Shown: positions 46,782 through 57,042 of the stretch, piece after piece
How the letters are laid out: every line of letters starts with the position of its first letter
Position numbering within the stretch: the first letter of the stretch is position 1
DNA from: Clavelina lepadiformis
Taxonomy: Eukaryota; Chordata; Ascidiacea; Aplousobranchia; Clavelinidae
Direction of reading: 5' to 3'
DNA length: 64,000 bases
Assembly (NCBI RefSeq): GCF_947623445.1
Contig: NC_135243.1
Location: 19,848,479-19,912,478 of the forward strand
The notes under the pieces: generated by a model
Databases searched by the model: none
The model's input: only the letters and a program-made list of their open reading frames with translations
Told to the model about the DNA's origin: nothing
Translations under genes and position numbers: made by a program

Positions 46782-47917
46782 ACACAGAGGCTACTAACCA
46801 ATGAATTTTTCAAAAATTTTTTGTGGTTGAGCAATTATCACTAGAAATAAATACATAATTCCCTACGCTGACTTTCATTTTTGTCACATCTTGTTATGAG
46901 TTGGCTATTACGTCGCCACAAACTGAAATCAATAACCGTGACTACTGTTCGCTGAATTTGATTCAAGTTACAAGTTAGGTCAAGTCGGCGTTCATACCAA
47001 GTACTCGATCGAATTTGGACAGTTTTCAGTACCCAGCAAACAACATCACGAGCAACGCTGCTAAATTTTTAAAAACAAATCAGCGTGTTTAAATACGTTT
47101 ATCTTTTATAAACGTTCAACGTAGTTATCGCCAAATAGCTTTCATTGTTTAATCGAATTAAGGAACGTTACAATTAAATATTGAATGATGCTGGTAATAT
47201 TTATAATTAATCAAATTTGCTGTGGATATGTGTAAGATACTGACCTGAAAGGTAGGTATAAAACCATGACACCAATATCGCAGTATTCTGATCGGAAGTG
47301 GACTACTAGTTGCACATAAAGTTTCACTGCTGTGCGATTTTAGCGAGATGTTATTAGTGTAAAATTCTGAATTATAATAAACCCGATTCAGTTTTGAATT
47401 GGTTGTTAATAAGGAACGAAAAAGAGTACATAAGTTTATCAGACACACGAGCTGTATCGACGACAACGGTTATTATATGGCGTTATCATGCGTCGTATTA
47501 ATCTGCTTCTTCGCGTTACCGTGTCTGTTGTTTGACCAGATAACGCTACACATGAAATTGTGGTTACCGTATGTTATTAACAGAATGTACGGGGAAATTA
47601 AAGTCGAAATATTTTCTGTTTTGCCTTAGGGAACGCACGCATGTTGTACACATACCGTTGTGCTATAGTTCATAGTTTTTGCAGAGATTAATTAAAACAT
47701 ATTTTTAACGTTGGTAATAAACAGAGTCGCAATCCGTTGCAGATTTGTTGTGATTATAACAAAATCATCTAGAACGGTTGTATACATAGTTTAGAATAGT
47801 TAGATAAAGGTATAGGCTATAAACATTACGTAAATGTAAAGTACGGTTGTTCAGATATTATATATTGTTATAACTCGTTGCTAGTTTGAAAGGTTGCATT
47901 ATTAGCTTTTATCTGCC
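46782..47917. other. region upstream of fucosyltransferase B
   Basis: No recognised gene. The frame 47399-47629 contains a hydrophobic stretch (MALSCVVLICFFALPCLLF) and could be a tiny membrane protein, but lacks any other support. Confidence 0.35.
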
Positions 47918-50338
47918 ATGAATAACAAGGTTTGCATTTTCGTATTTATTTTGCTCATATCTGTACTTCTTTGCTATCGGAACGCCTCGGACACGTTAAC
48001 TTTCTTTGAGTCTCACATCACGTACAATAAGATCAATCGTAGTTTGGTTTGGACTTCAAAGAACAAAGCTGCTGCAGTTAAAATCAAAACGATGACAACT
48101 TCAACCAAGAAAAATATTTCCGTTACTTCTATGCAAGTGCAAAATTTCATCGACTACAAAGGAGGATATACAACAAATTCTCATCTTATAAGACAACTGG
48201 ATGAAACGTTATCTAACGCTGACAAGAAAGTAAATATAATATATGTGTTATTTAAATGGAAGTGGTATTAACATGATATTTTTGTGTAGCCTGTATATAC
48301 TGTATTAGAATTATACAATAAGGGACTATTCAAAAGAACTGTTTATTTTCTTATACTTTGAAAAAGGACTATGCGCATATCTCAGAAACACATTAACGAT
48401 GAACTAAAGCTAAATTGTATCACCAAGAAATCTGCATGCAACATGTCTTATATATCTTATCAAGCAATATTCAATCTACGCGATGTGATGAAGTTTTTAT
48501 AGCCCATGTTTTTCAATGGGATTTATTTTGTGCAGTACACTATTCTAATTTTGGGGTTGCCAAAATTCCAAACTTTTTCGGCGAGACACAAAATTAACCA
48601 ATCCGAATGCGGAGCATGTGACTTAACAAATGACATTTCAAAGGTAATTTTTAATTTAAACAACCCGTGAATTGAAGGTTTGCTAAATATTACGCTTTGT
48701 TATACAGTATACACCTTTAGATCAATGATCTTGAAACAAGAGCTGTGGTTTTCTACTACATGTATCTATTCAGAAAACGTAGCAGCATGCCTAAAAACAG
48801 GTATAATTTGAAAAATCAAAAAACTGAACAGGTTGTAATGTATACCATTTATAATATAAACATCGTTTTTTTTTATTAGACGCTTGGACCAGTATTACGT
48901 GTGGATGGCGATGGAAAGTCCACCCTCATTACGAGAACTAAGAAATATGTCTCTAACTGAATACGACAATGTTTTCAATCTCACCATGACATACAGGTAG
49001 GAATAGCTTCAGATGCTGTTCATTTGAATAGAGTTAGACCTATTCAGTTAGACCATTCACAAGCACTAAGAGTACTAAGACAGATATAACTGTTATCTTT
49101 TGTTTAAATAGCAAAATATTCATTAGTAATTTTGCATTGTACAAACTACAAAGCATTCTGAAGCACTTGAGTTAATATGAGTTATTTTAGCATTTATGGG
49201 CGTACAAACGTCAACATTTTATTTTGACGATGAGAAGAGGAAAACTGATAGATTGGCCTAATTAAATGTACGAACTACAAGTATAAGCCAACTATATCGA
49301 CTGGATTGGATTATTATATGGATTTTAGACTTGATTGTAACTAAAGACATATTTCGACAAAGTAGCACTGACCACAATAAGACCAGAACCGTTTCTGAAA
49401 GCAAAACTAATTAAACTCGGAATTATACTTGGGTTCAATGTCACTTTTGTTATGCCAAAATCATCGAACCGATACGTAACAACAGCAGCATGACCATTGT
49501 AACGATTAGGCTACTAAAAAAACGTTTGCTTATGGTTTGACAAACTCTTCTACATTTTACTACTTGTAGACGAGACGCCGACGTGTACTACCCAAAATCA
49601 ACAGCTTCAAAACTTTTACAAGAACTTCAGAAAACAGGAAGTGGCAACCCAAAAGTAGATATTGATGATATGATAAAAATGAAAACGGGAGTTTCCATTT
49701 GGATTGTTTCAAACTGTGACGGCATGGAAGGCGCAAAGAAACGAATACTATTAGCCCAAGATATGGTAAACCATGGACTTGAAGTTGATAGAATGGGACG
49801 TTGTTTCCCGGAAAACAGTGCACCTCCACGTGGAACCTCAACAGTTGATCTTATCCGGAAATACAAGTTTTATTTTGCGTTTGAAAATAGCTACCACTGT
49901 CTTGACTATATCACTGAGAAATTGTACAGAAATGCATTTGTGGCAGGAACAGTCCCTGTCGTATGGGGAGCGGAAAAAAGAGATTATTTAGCCGTTGTAC
50001 CACCGCATTCCTGCATCTTTGTGGATGATTTTAAATCTACTGCAGAATTGGTAAAATATCTGAAGTATCTCGATAAAAATGTCACCGCATACAGAGAGTA
50101 TTTTAAATGGAGGACAATGAAGCCTCAAGATATGCCAAACTATGGTAGGCAGATTAAGTTTTGTCAGCTGTGCCGAATCTTACATGGGATCAATGTGGAT
50201 AATATTTTCAATCCACGTTATAACGAATCGTATTTGTCCATTCCGCTGTTTGAGCATCCATCTAGACCCCGTGTTGTTTCCTCTTTACGAGAATGGTTAT
50301 ACGGCCCAGTGAGCAAAGAATGTCTTGCTACTTATTAA
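47918..50338 (+). CDS. GT10 alpha-1,3-fucosyltransferase B
   Basis: Five exons, 47918-48229, 48536-48643, 48721-48800, 48880-48996 and 49570-50338, with the same phases as gene A, give 461 residues. The signal anchor is VCIFVFILLISVLLCY at about residues 5-20. The stem is basic and diverged from A, but DYKGGY and HLIRQLDETLSNA at the end of exon 1 match A. Exon 2 has CGAC, exon 4 WMAMESPPSLRELRNM. Exon 5 has FYFAFENSYHCLDYITEKL and GTVPVVWGA, the GDP-fucose domain. Exons 3-5 match A in length almost exactly. The 3' part of exon 5 differs from A by only about 15 bases in 600, whereas exons 1 and 2 and the first 100 bases of exon 5 are clearly diverged. Confidence 0.9.
48997..49569. other. intron 4 of fucosyltransferase B
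   Basis: A 573-base intron, GTAGGA donor to TACTTGTAG acceptor. By eye, no similarity to the equivalent intron of gene A. Confidence 0.5.
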
Positions 50339-52046
50339 TAATCACTAATCAGTTATTTCTTTCAATTTAATATGTTATCACGTTAAAAACTTGTGTTTGC
50401 CCTTAACGGGTAAGTTATTAATTTACGAAAACTCAAATGGAATCATGTGATTATTCATTGCAGTAAATATTTTGTATTTTGCAGCAAATATTTTCTACAT
50501 TATTTATCTGCAAAAATATTCGACTTATTCGTATTGTGACTGAGAGTATTGAAAATTGAAAATGTTTTACTGAAAACCAAAACGTAGGTTGCCAGGATTT
50601 ACAACTGTTGGTAATTAATTTATAAGCTTACTGTATATTGTTACAGTATAATGCTTCGGCTTCGGAAAAGTTACCGTAGGCAATGATGCTACAGTAAAAT
50701 CAAACGAAGTTTTAACAATGTAAAAAGCACGAGTGGCAGAGTTTTTTATTAGTTAGTAAATTACTAATTTGTAAAACTTATATGAGAATAATGTGGCGTT
50801 GATCTGTACACAGTAGCGTTTCCATGTGATTTTTGCGCTTACTCCCGTTCAGTGGTCCTCTTTCACAATCCCAGACAGATTTAACTTACAAAAAAGCAAA
50901 CAAAATGTACAAATTCAATAGAAATGCAAGGTTTTTGATCGAAAAACTTTTGCTAAGTAATGCGACATATTTACGTGACTATGCCCGGAACAAATTTGGC
51001 ACGACACCTGCAAGAAGTCGCAAACAGGAAAATACAATGAACGAAAAGGAATACGAATATATTTGGCCCAAAAATTAGCCCGATGCCCTTCTAAATACGC
51101 TTGTGAAGGGTTCTCTAAAACCTGGCACGTACGTGGTGGCAGTGTGGTACGTGTGCAGGCTCTGTGCCGCCTACGAACACTTTCTGCACACCGTGTTTTC
51201 TAGTGAAAAATCAGCAGTTGTTAATATACGACTCCGTTATATTTAAATGTATTACATTAGATACAGCTCGAGATAAGGGGCACATCATTGAAGTGCAAGG
51301 CAATATATGATCATGATGGGGTAACAATGCCTTTTTACGACTATCGTCACTGTATTGTGTGACAATACACCCACATGCGACGATTTTTGCTCTTTATTGC
51401 AAGCACAGTTGCAAAACAAATAGAAAGGATCAAGAAGGGTATTTACTGGTCGTGCGGTAAATCATTTAGGATTAGATCATAGTCAATATAGGCCTACATA
51501 CCTGCAAGAGTCAATGATGTGGATGTGGGAACTTATGCCACTTTTCGAGAAACTAGCTTTATTCTATTTACAAACTTCGGGTATGCATTGACTATGATTA
51601 AACTATAGATTGTCCTCTATTTGGGGCCTGCAATGTTTTTTTAAAACTCGTGACCCACCATGCTAGTATAGTCTTGGACAGCCTTGCACTAGTGGGTGGG
51701 CTCGGTAGAATGAACCTGACATGGCCTGAAGCGTCTATCCGTTATCCTATTATCACACATTTATTTTTTAAAAGTGGAGGGGCCAGACCCCCAGTAAAAA
51801 AGTTGAGTGGCCTAGGCCCACCAGCCCCCGTGAATTGTCATCTCTGTCTCCAAAGTCCGGCAAAACAATATAGAGATAAAGAAGAAATAAATAAAAAAAC
51901 GCCCACAGCCTTTTCGTTGAAATTTTTTTTAAAACTTTTTGCTGCTCTAGTTACACAGAGAGTAATAATGTAACTGTCGCATTAATGGTGAGTTTTGGCG
52001 TGTGGTTGTAAAATAAGTAGATTGTAGAGGTTGTGGATTATGTATA
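50339..52046. other. intergenic, one unrecognised frame
   Basis: The frame 50833-51078 (KMYKFNRNARFLIEKLLLSN in part) is protein-like but unrecognised. A palindrome CACGTACGTG lies at about 51126. The sequence near 51780-51830 (ggggccagaccccc) resembles the end of a DNA element, but no partner end was found. Confidence 0.3.
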
Positions 52047-52054
52047 GCCTATAG

Positions 52055-52348
52055 GTAGGGTTGCCATACCGTCCTTATTTCTAAGATTTGTCCTTATTTT
52101 GAAGGTCCGTGTCTTAGAAAATATTTTTGTCCTTTTTTCTAAGAAATGTCCTTATTTTCACTTGCGTCCTTATTTTCACTTGCGTCCATATTTTCGTCTT
52201 ATTTCTAGGGCAGAGGTTCGTATTTTGGGTATTTTGACACCTTTAGTATACCATTTTGTACCACAGGTGGTAAGGTGTAGGTTTAAGGTGGTATTCGTCT
52301 TTCATTTCCTAGTCGTGCTTATTTTTAGTTGAGACCGATGGCAACCCT
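52055..52348. mobile_element. hAT-type MITE, 294 bp
   Basis: The ends GTAGGGTTGCCATACCG and CGATGGCAACCCT form an inverted repeat. Flanks GCCTATAG (52047-52054) and GCCTATAA (52349-52356) are an 8-base duplication with one difference. Inside, TTGTCCTTATTTT-like words repeat several times. Its right 45-50 bases are almost identical to sequence at 16908-16960 within the outer hAT MITE. Confidence 0.7.
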
Positions 52349-53334
52349 GCCTATAAGCCTATACAGCAGGGCTAAGTTCCAGAAATTTGGCTGGAAAGGT
52401 AAGGAAGCACTGCCTGCAGTGCCATTGGAAAAATGGCATTTGCTATGCTAAGCTACGGCGTGCTTGACTTCCTTGTCAGTTGGGCACAAATAGCCTAGTT
52501 GCCGGGGCCACAATGTAATACAAATGCTGAAATGCAAGGTTAGCGACAGCCCCAAGTTAAGAATTTTGTTAAGTGATTTAGCTGTTTTTTCACCACTGAC
52601 CTGCTATAGGCCTATATGCTGGAGGGCATATCACTGTCAGATTAGACTTAGCCTAGCTAGATTCAGACTGACTAATTAAGGCTTAGACTGTACCTATAGC
52701 TGACTGCTATACAGGCCTGTAACTTTTAAGCTTATAGCCTAGTCTATGCGCAAATTTAATGCAGAATTGAGGTTCATAGTAGACCCTTTCCAAGTTACTG
52801 TCTGGGTGGCAAGATTTTTTGATCGCCTAGGCCTACTTGACGATGGAAAATGTTGTCCCACCTTGATTCAATTTTAAATTACAAGCGTTCTGGCCATTAG
52901 ATTGTAAAGATTTCGTTCATGTGAGTTTGCATATGGATTCCTTCACTGGATTAAAATTATGTTGCCTAGCCTATACTTCTCATTTTACAGTGGTTTGAAT
53001 CCTACACACTCGACTAGGCCTAGTTTAATACAGAGTCTCATTGCATGGTCAGCGTAGCATGTGATGTAAAATGCTTAAGAGTTTGCATGGTATCTGCGGC
53101 ATGTTTCAATGTAATAACTCAGTTTATATTTACATGTGTAATTGATTATTTTAAACTTTGTTTGACTTGCCACACAAAATTAGCCTGCTCAACGTGCCAC
53201 AAATTAGACACAAACTCTTAAACATTTTAAGTTCGTTTCATTCATATCCTATCTAGACGTCATATCAGACAAATCCACTGCATAAGATCAAAGTACTGTA
53301 AAATGAGAGCTAGGCATCATATTTTCAAAATTGC

Positions 53335-53525
53335 TTTTTTTTTGTCATGAAAAAGAATTCATATGCCACTCACCTGAGCAACATCTTTACAATTCAATGC
53401 CCAGAATGTTTGTAATTTAAAAAAGAATCAAAGTGAGTCGTCAATTTCCATTAACTACAGGCGATCAAAAAATCGTGCCACCCAACAAAAATGGTGACGG
53501 TAACTCGGAAAAGGTCTATTGTGCT
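53335..53525. repeat. dispersed repeat shared with 26225-26400
   Basis: Same block order as the copy at 26225-26400, with patches such as attcatatgcc, tcaatttccatt, cgatcaaaaaatcg and cggtaactcgga. Unclassified. Confidence 0.5.
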
Positions 53526-54424
53526 CCCATCGGCTGCTATCAGGATCAAGTACAGAGAAATTGTTATGCCATACCTCTTGTCAATTACCTAAGACAGTCA
53601 TTCGGTAACTTCTGAACTGCATTCCATTTATGGAAAAATAACGGTATGCTATCGAAATCTTTATTCTCATACTGAGGAATGTGTCTGCACAACTTAAACT
53701 CGGCGATAAATTCTCAATGCTTAAAACCCAATGACAGCCCCAACAAGACATTATACTCTGATCTTCTGACGACTATTTCAAGAGTAAAATCAATGTTTGT
53801 TTGAATTCTTTATAGAGATCGAGCTACATTGGAGTAATGGGGTACAGTAGGCACAGTCTTGACTCAATCACAATTTCAATTAAGTACTGTCTAAAGTTGC
53901 ATTTTTTGAACCAGATGCTCCAACTATTTAGCCTAACCTAACTGGAAAATATGGCAGTTTTCGCTGAGATATCATGCATGCTTAGACACAGAGTTGCGGC
54001 GTGATGGTGTACACTGAAGCCTGAATTCCTTATTTATTATAAATTACTGTTCAAACAACCAATATTTCCTTGTTTGTTTATTGTAATTTGGTGTGAAGAT
54101 AGAAAGTTTGGTGTGCGCATTGATGAATCTTGTGCGTGCTGGTGCCACACATTTTGTTATGGCCGCTCCACTACAAAACTAACATTTAGTCCGTTATAAT
54201 TGCAAAAATGCAAGAGAATCAAATTTTGACCCTACAGTCCAAAAAGAATAGTGTGGCACCTGCACGAACAATACTCGCCAACAAGTATGCTAAGCTTTTC
54301 CATCTTCATGCCAATTTATAATACATTTAAATGCAAGACTTTTTGTCGTTAACTGCCATACTTTCTAGAATTTTAACCTTTCAGGCCATCATTTTCTCTG
54401 AGTTCCGCATTGTTTCTGCCTTTC

Positions 54425-54480
54425 AGTTTCACCTGCAACTGTAATGGCAGGTGAAACTTTCAAAATGGCAGGTGAAACTG
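54425..54480. repeat. three 12-base E-box repeats, one inverted
   Basis: AGTTTCACCTGC (54425-54436), its inverse GCAGGTGAAACT (54447-54458) and a second inverse (54468-54479). Each holds CACCTG/CAGGTG, the Snail/ZEB-type E-box. It may be a small regulatory cluster or a hairpin; no gene is close. Confidence 0.5.
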
Positions 54481-55267
54481 GCAGCTTTAAAAAGAAATAG
54501 TGCACGTCAAGATACCAATTTTGGGATGAGGGTGTGATGGTGACGTTAAATTCCAACAATCATTTTTATAAACTGTCAAATGACAATTTGTGAATGTATG
54601 TAATATAGTATTATAATAACTGACACAAATGTGTTGTAGTAATACTCGGTAAATTGGGTTTCGAACAACAAAATGTGTTACTACTTACTGTATCTCTATA
54701 CAATGCTAACTGTTTGTAAAAATTAAATAGACTAAGTATCCGTAGATCCTGATCTTCACTGTGAAAAGTGTGGCATGCATGAGACTTATCAACGTGAAAG
54801 CCAAACTTAAGCATGTTCATGCTGATTCATAACAAACAAACCTGGCCAAATTTGTTATTAAAAGACGGATTTATAAAAAATAAATAAAATGTTTGTGTTT
54901 TTGTCCAAACAATTTTTCAAAGAAAACTGCCATGCAATCTGTTTGGTTATAAAGCAAGCAAAGTTAATATTGTACTCATAAATTTATGACTGTCCTTTGC
55001 AAAAAGAAGCTAATTGTGGAGAGAGTTTCATAGGTAAACCTTAACGCAATAATAATCCCAGCTCCAGGCATTAAGATTTAGAAATACAATTTATTTTTCA
55101 CTCTATTTTTATAGAATGTGTCAGCTAGTCACAGACCTTGCCAGCCTTGAGTTTGTTTGAAATGTGACAGTTGCCAAAGTACAATGCTTCTAGCTGAAAA
55201 ATGTCCTTTGATTAGTTTAAAAACTGTGCCAGACGGCTGAGAAGTAGTATATATATACACATTATAG

Positions 55268-55545
55268 CAGGGTTTCTCAAACTTCTTGGGTCTGCGACCC
55301 CATTTTAGATAATAAATTTCTATAAGACCCCTAAGAAAATAAACATCCAATTACAAATCTTAAGTGGTATTTTTGTCTCTGGCAAAATCATACAAGTGCA
55401 CACAATCCACCGAAGTGCAGTAACTGTAGCCTGCAGTAATAAATGAATCTCGTAATGGAAACAGTAAAACGAATAAAAAATAATCAAAAAACAATCAATT
55501 TATAAAAATTAATTTCTTTCGCGACCCACAGTTTAAGAAGCCCTG
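55268..55545. mobile_element. hAT MITE, 278 bp
   Basis: Begins CAGGGTTTCTCAAACTTCTT and ends with the imperfect inverse (GTTTAAGAAGCCCTG). The target duplication is CATTATAG (55260-55267) and CATTGTAG (55546-55553). The internal words gcgaccccat and cgcgacccac are also inverted. Non-coding. Confidence 0.85.
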
Positions 55546-55553
55546 CATTGTAG

Positions 55554-56394
55554 GAACCTACTGGACCTGGCAGTAAAGTTCCCTATCGTTAGTGAGCTTA
55601 CGTGAGGTCACAAGGTCTTAGAAGGGGTCACTCTCAACAAGTTGGATTTTTATAGTTTTAAGTAAAAAATTTTTACAAACTGTTTACATCATTTTACATC
55701 AACTTTTGGTTCATCAGTGAAAAGCTAACGTGGTATGCAGTATTGTAAAAGCTAAATTTTTAGCCAATTTTTGCATAGTTCATGGTTGTATGTATTGCAG
55801 GGAATAGGGGTAGGTATTATTCGAAAGTCAAAGATGCATTTCTCTGTTTATGTATTTGTTTATAAGGCATCCTGGATTAAAAGACCCGTGAAATGTTGTT
55901 AAAATTACCGTACTAAAATACATGCAAGGTGCTAGTTAGAAATGCAGAAGCATTGTCTTATTAACAAAAGAGACTTCAAGAAGTGAGCGTAACTACTGTA
56001 CAGACAGATAACTAATCATAATCAGAATTAGTAGCACAATAATTTTAGTGACTAGTGCATACATTATTGAGCTAATAAATTTATTACGGCATAAATGAAG
56101 GTGCCTTTGACTAGAAGCCATACAAACACAAAACATTTTTCAAAAAAAATATATATATACTGGCTGTTTATTTGAGTAAAAAACGGTATTAAATAATCTT
56201 TAATTGTGTCACAATTTCTCTTTAAAAACATGCCTAATGCCTGCTTTATACAGTATACATGCAAATCAAAAAAATTATGTATGATACTTAAGAATATTTG
56301 AATTTGCATCTGCGGTCTAACGTGATAATTATTGTGTTTAGCATTATATACATATATATATAATTTACCGGAAACTGTTAAGAGTGTACAAGAA
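55554..56394. other. upstream region of OSTF1
   Basis: No coding exon. A good acceptor (TTGTGTTTAG at about 56333-56342) precedes the start codon by about 50 bases, so a non-coding 5' exon further upstream is likely. Confidence 0.45.
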
Positions 56395-57042
56395 ATGGCC
56401 AGACGTGCTGCACCTGCACCTCCAAAACTTGCACCAAAACCTGGTGTCGTGAAAGTTTATAAAGCTATGTGGGCTTACACAGCTCAGCATGTTGATGAAT
56501 TAACATTTGAAGAGGGTGATCGGATTTACATCACAGACCAGTCTGAATCAGGCTGGTGGAAGGCTACTGTCAAGGGAAAGGCCGGTTTGGTTCCAAGCAA
56601 TTATGTTGCCGAAGACATAGCTGATGCAATCGATTTTCCACTCCATGAAGCCGCAAAACGTGGCAATCTAAGCTTTCTCCTGGAGTGTCTGGACAACAAG
56701 ATTGCGATCAATGCTGCCGACAAATCCGGCAGCACCGCTCTCTATTGGGCTGCACATGGTGGTCATGTTGAATGTGTGGACGTGCTCATCAACAACAATT
56801 TCATTGAACTTAACCACACTAACAAACTGGGTGATACTCCCCTTCATGCCGCTGCATGGAAGTCCCACCCGGATGTTATCAAGCTCCTGCTCCACAAAGG
56901 AGCCAACAACCAGGTTAAAAACAAGGATAATAAAACGCCAATGGACCTTGCATCCGATCCAGAATGTGCAGCTCTTCTTAAACCAAGGGGTCGTGGATCT
57001 GTGGGCAGCTCAAACGATGAATATCTTGGAGATTCAGATTGA
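56395..57042 (+). CDS. OSTF1: osteoclast-stimulating factor 1, SH3 plus ankyrin repeats
   Basis: 215 residues in one coding exon; human OSTF1 has 214. An N-terminal proline-rich stretch (PAPPKLAPKPG) is followed by an SH3 domain at about 20-75: DELTFEEGDRIYITD, SGWWKA, then GLVPSNYV. Three to four ankyrin repeats follow at about 80-190: PLHEAAKRGNLSFLLECLD, GSTALYWAAHGGHVECVDVL, GDTPLHAAAWKSHPDVIKLL and TPMDLA. The acidic C-terminus ends YLGDSD as in vertebrates. It is an intracellular adaptor that binds proline-rich partners and Src-type kinases. The start at 56395 is chosen because it gives the family length; an in-frame ATG at 56332 lies in likely intron or 5' UTR. The lack of introns in the coding part differs from vertebrate genes. 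Confidence 0.93.
   Translation: MARRAAPAPPKLAPKPGVVKVYKAMWAYTAQHVDELTFEEGDRIYITDQSESGWWKATVKGKAGLVPSNYVAEDIADAIDFPLHEAAKRGNLSFLLECLDNKIAINAADKSGSTALYWAAHGGHVECVDVLINNNFIELNHTNKLGDTPLHAAAWKSHPDVIKLLLHKGANNQVKNKDNKTPMDLASDPECAALLKPRGRGSVGSSNDEYLGDSD

Larger units (their letters stand above)
52357..55259. other. intergenic, repeats but no gene
   Basis: Contains the second copy of a dispersed repeat at 53335-53525 and a set of three E-box repeats at 54425-54480. The open frame at 53433-53615 lies in the repeat and is not taken as a gene. Confidence 0.4.

Noticed and set aside
46574-46834. 86-residue frame with repeating TLNHA units, and its plus-strand counterpart CRVIK
   Set aside because: It is only the translation of the tandem-repeat end of the Mutator-like element; open because the repeat unit is a multiple of three.
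49560-49866. Antisense and alternative frames across fucosyltransferase exon 5, mirrored at 29375-29593
   Set aside because: They recur in both paralogues only because the coding strand is conserved.
51650-51973. 107-residue frame with GGARPP and GLGPPAPV
   Set aside because: It follows a GC-rich stretch (ggggccagaccccc) that resembles the end of a DNA element; no protein family is evident.
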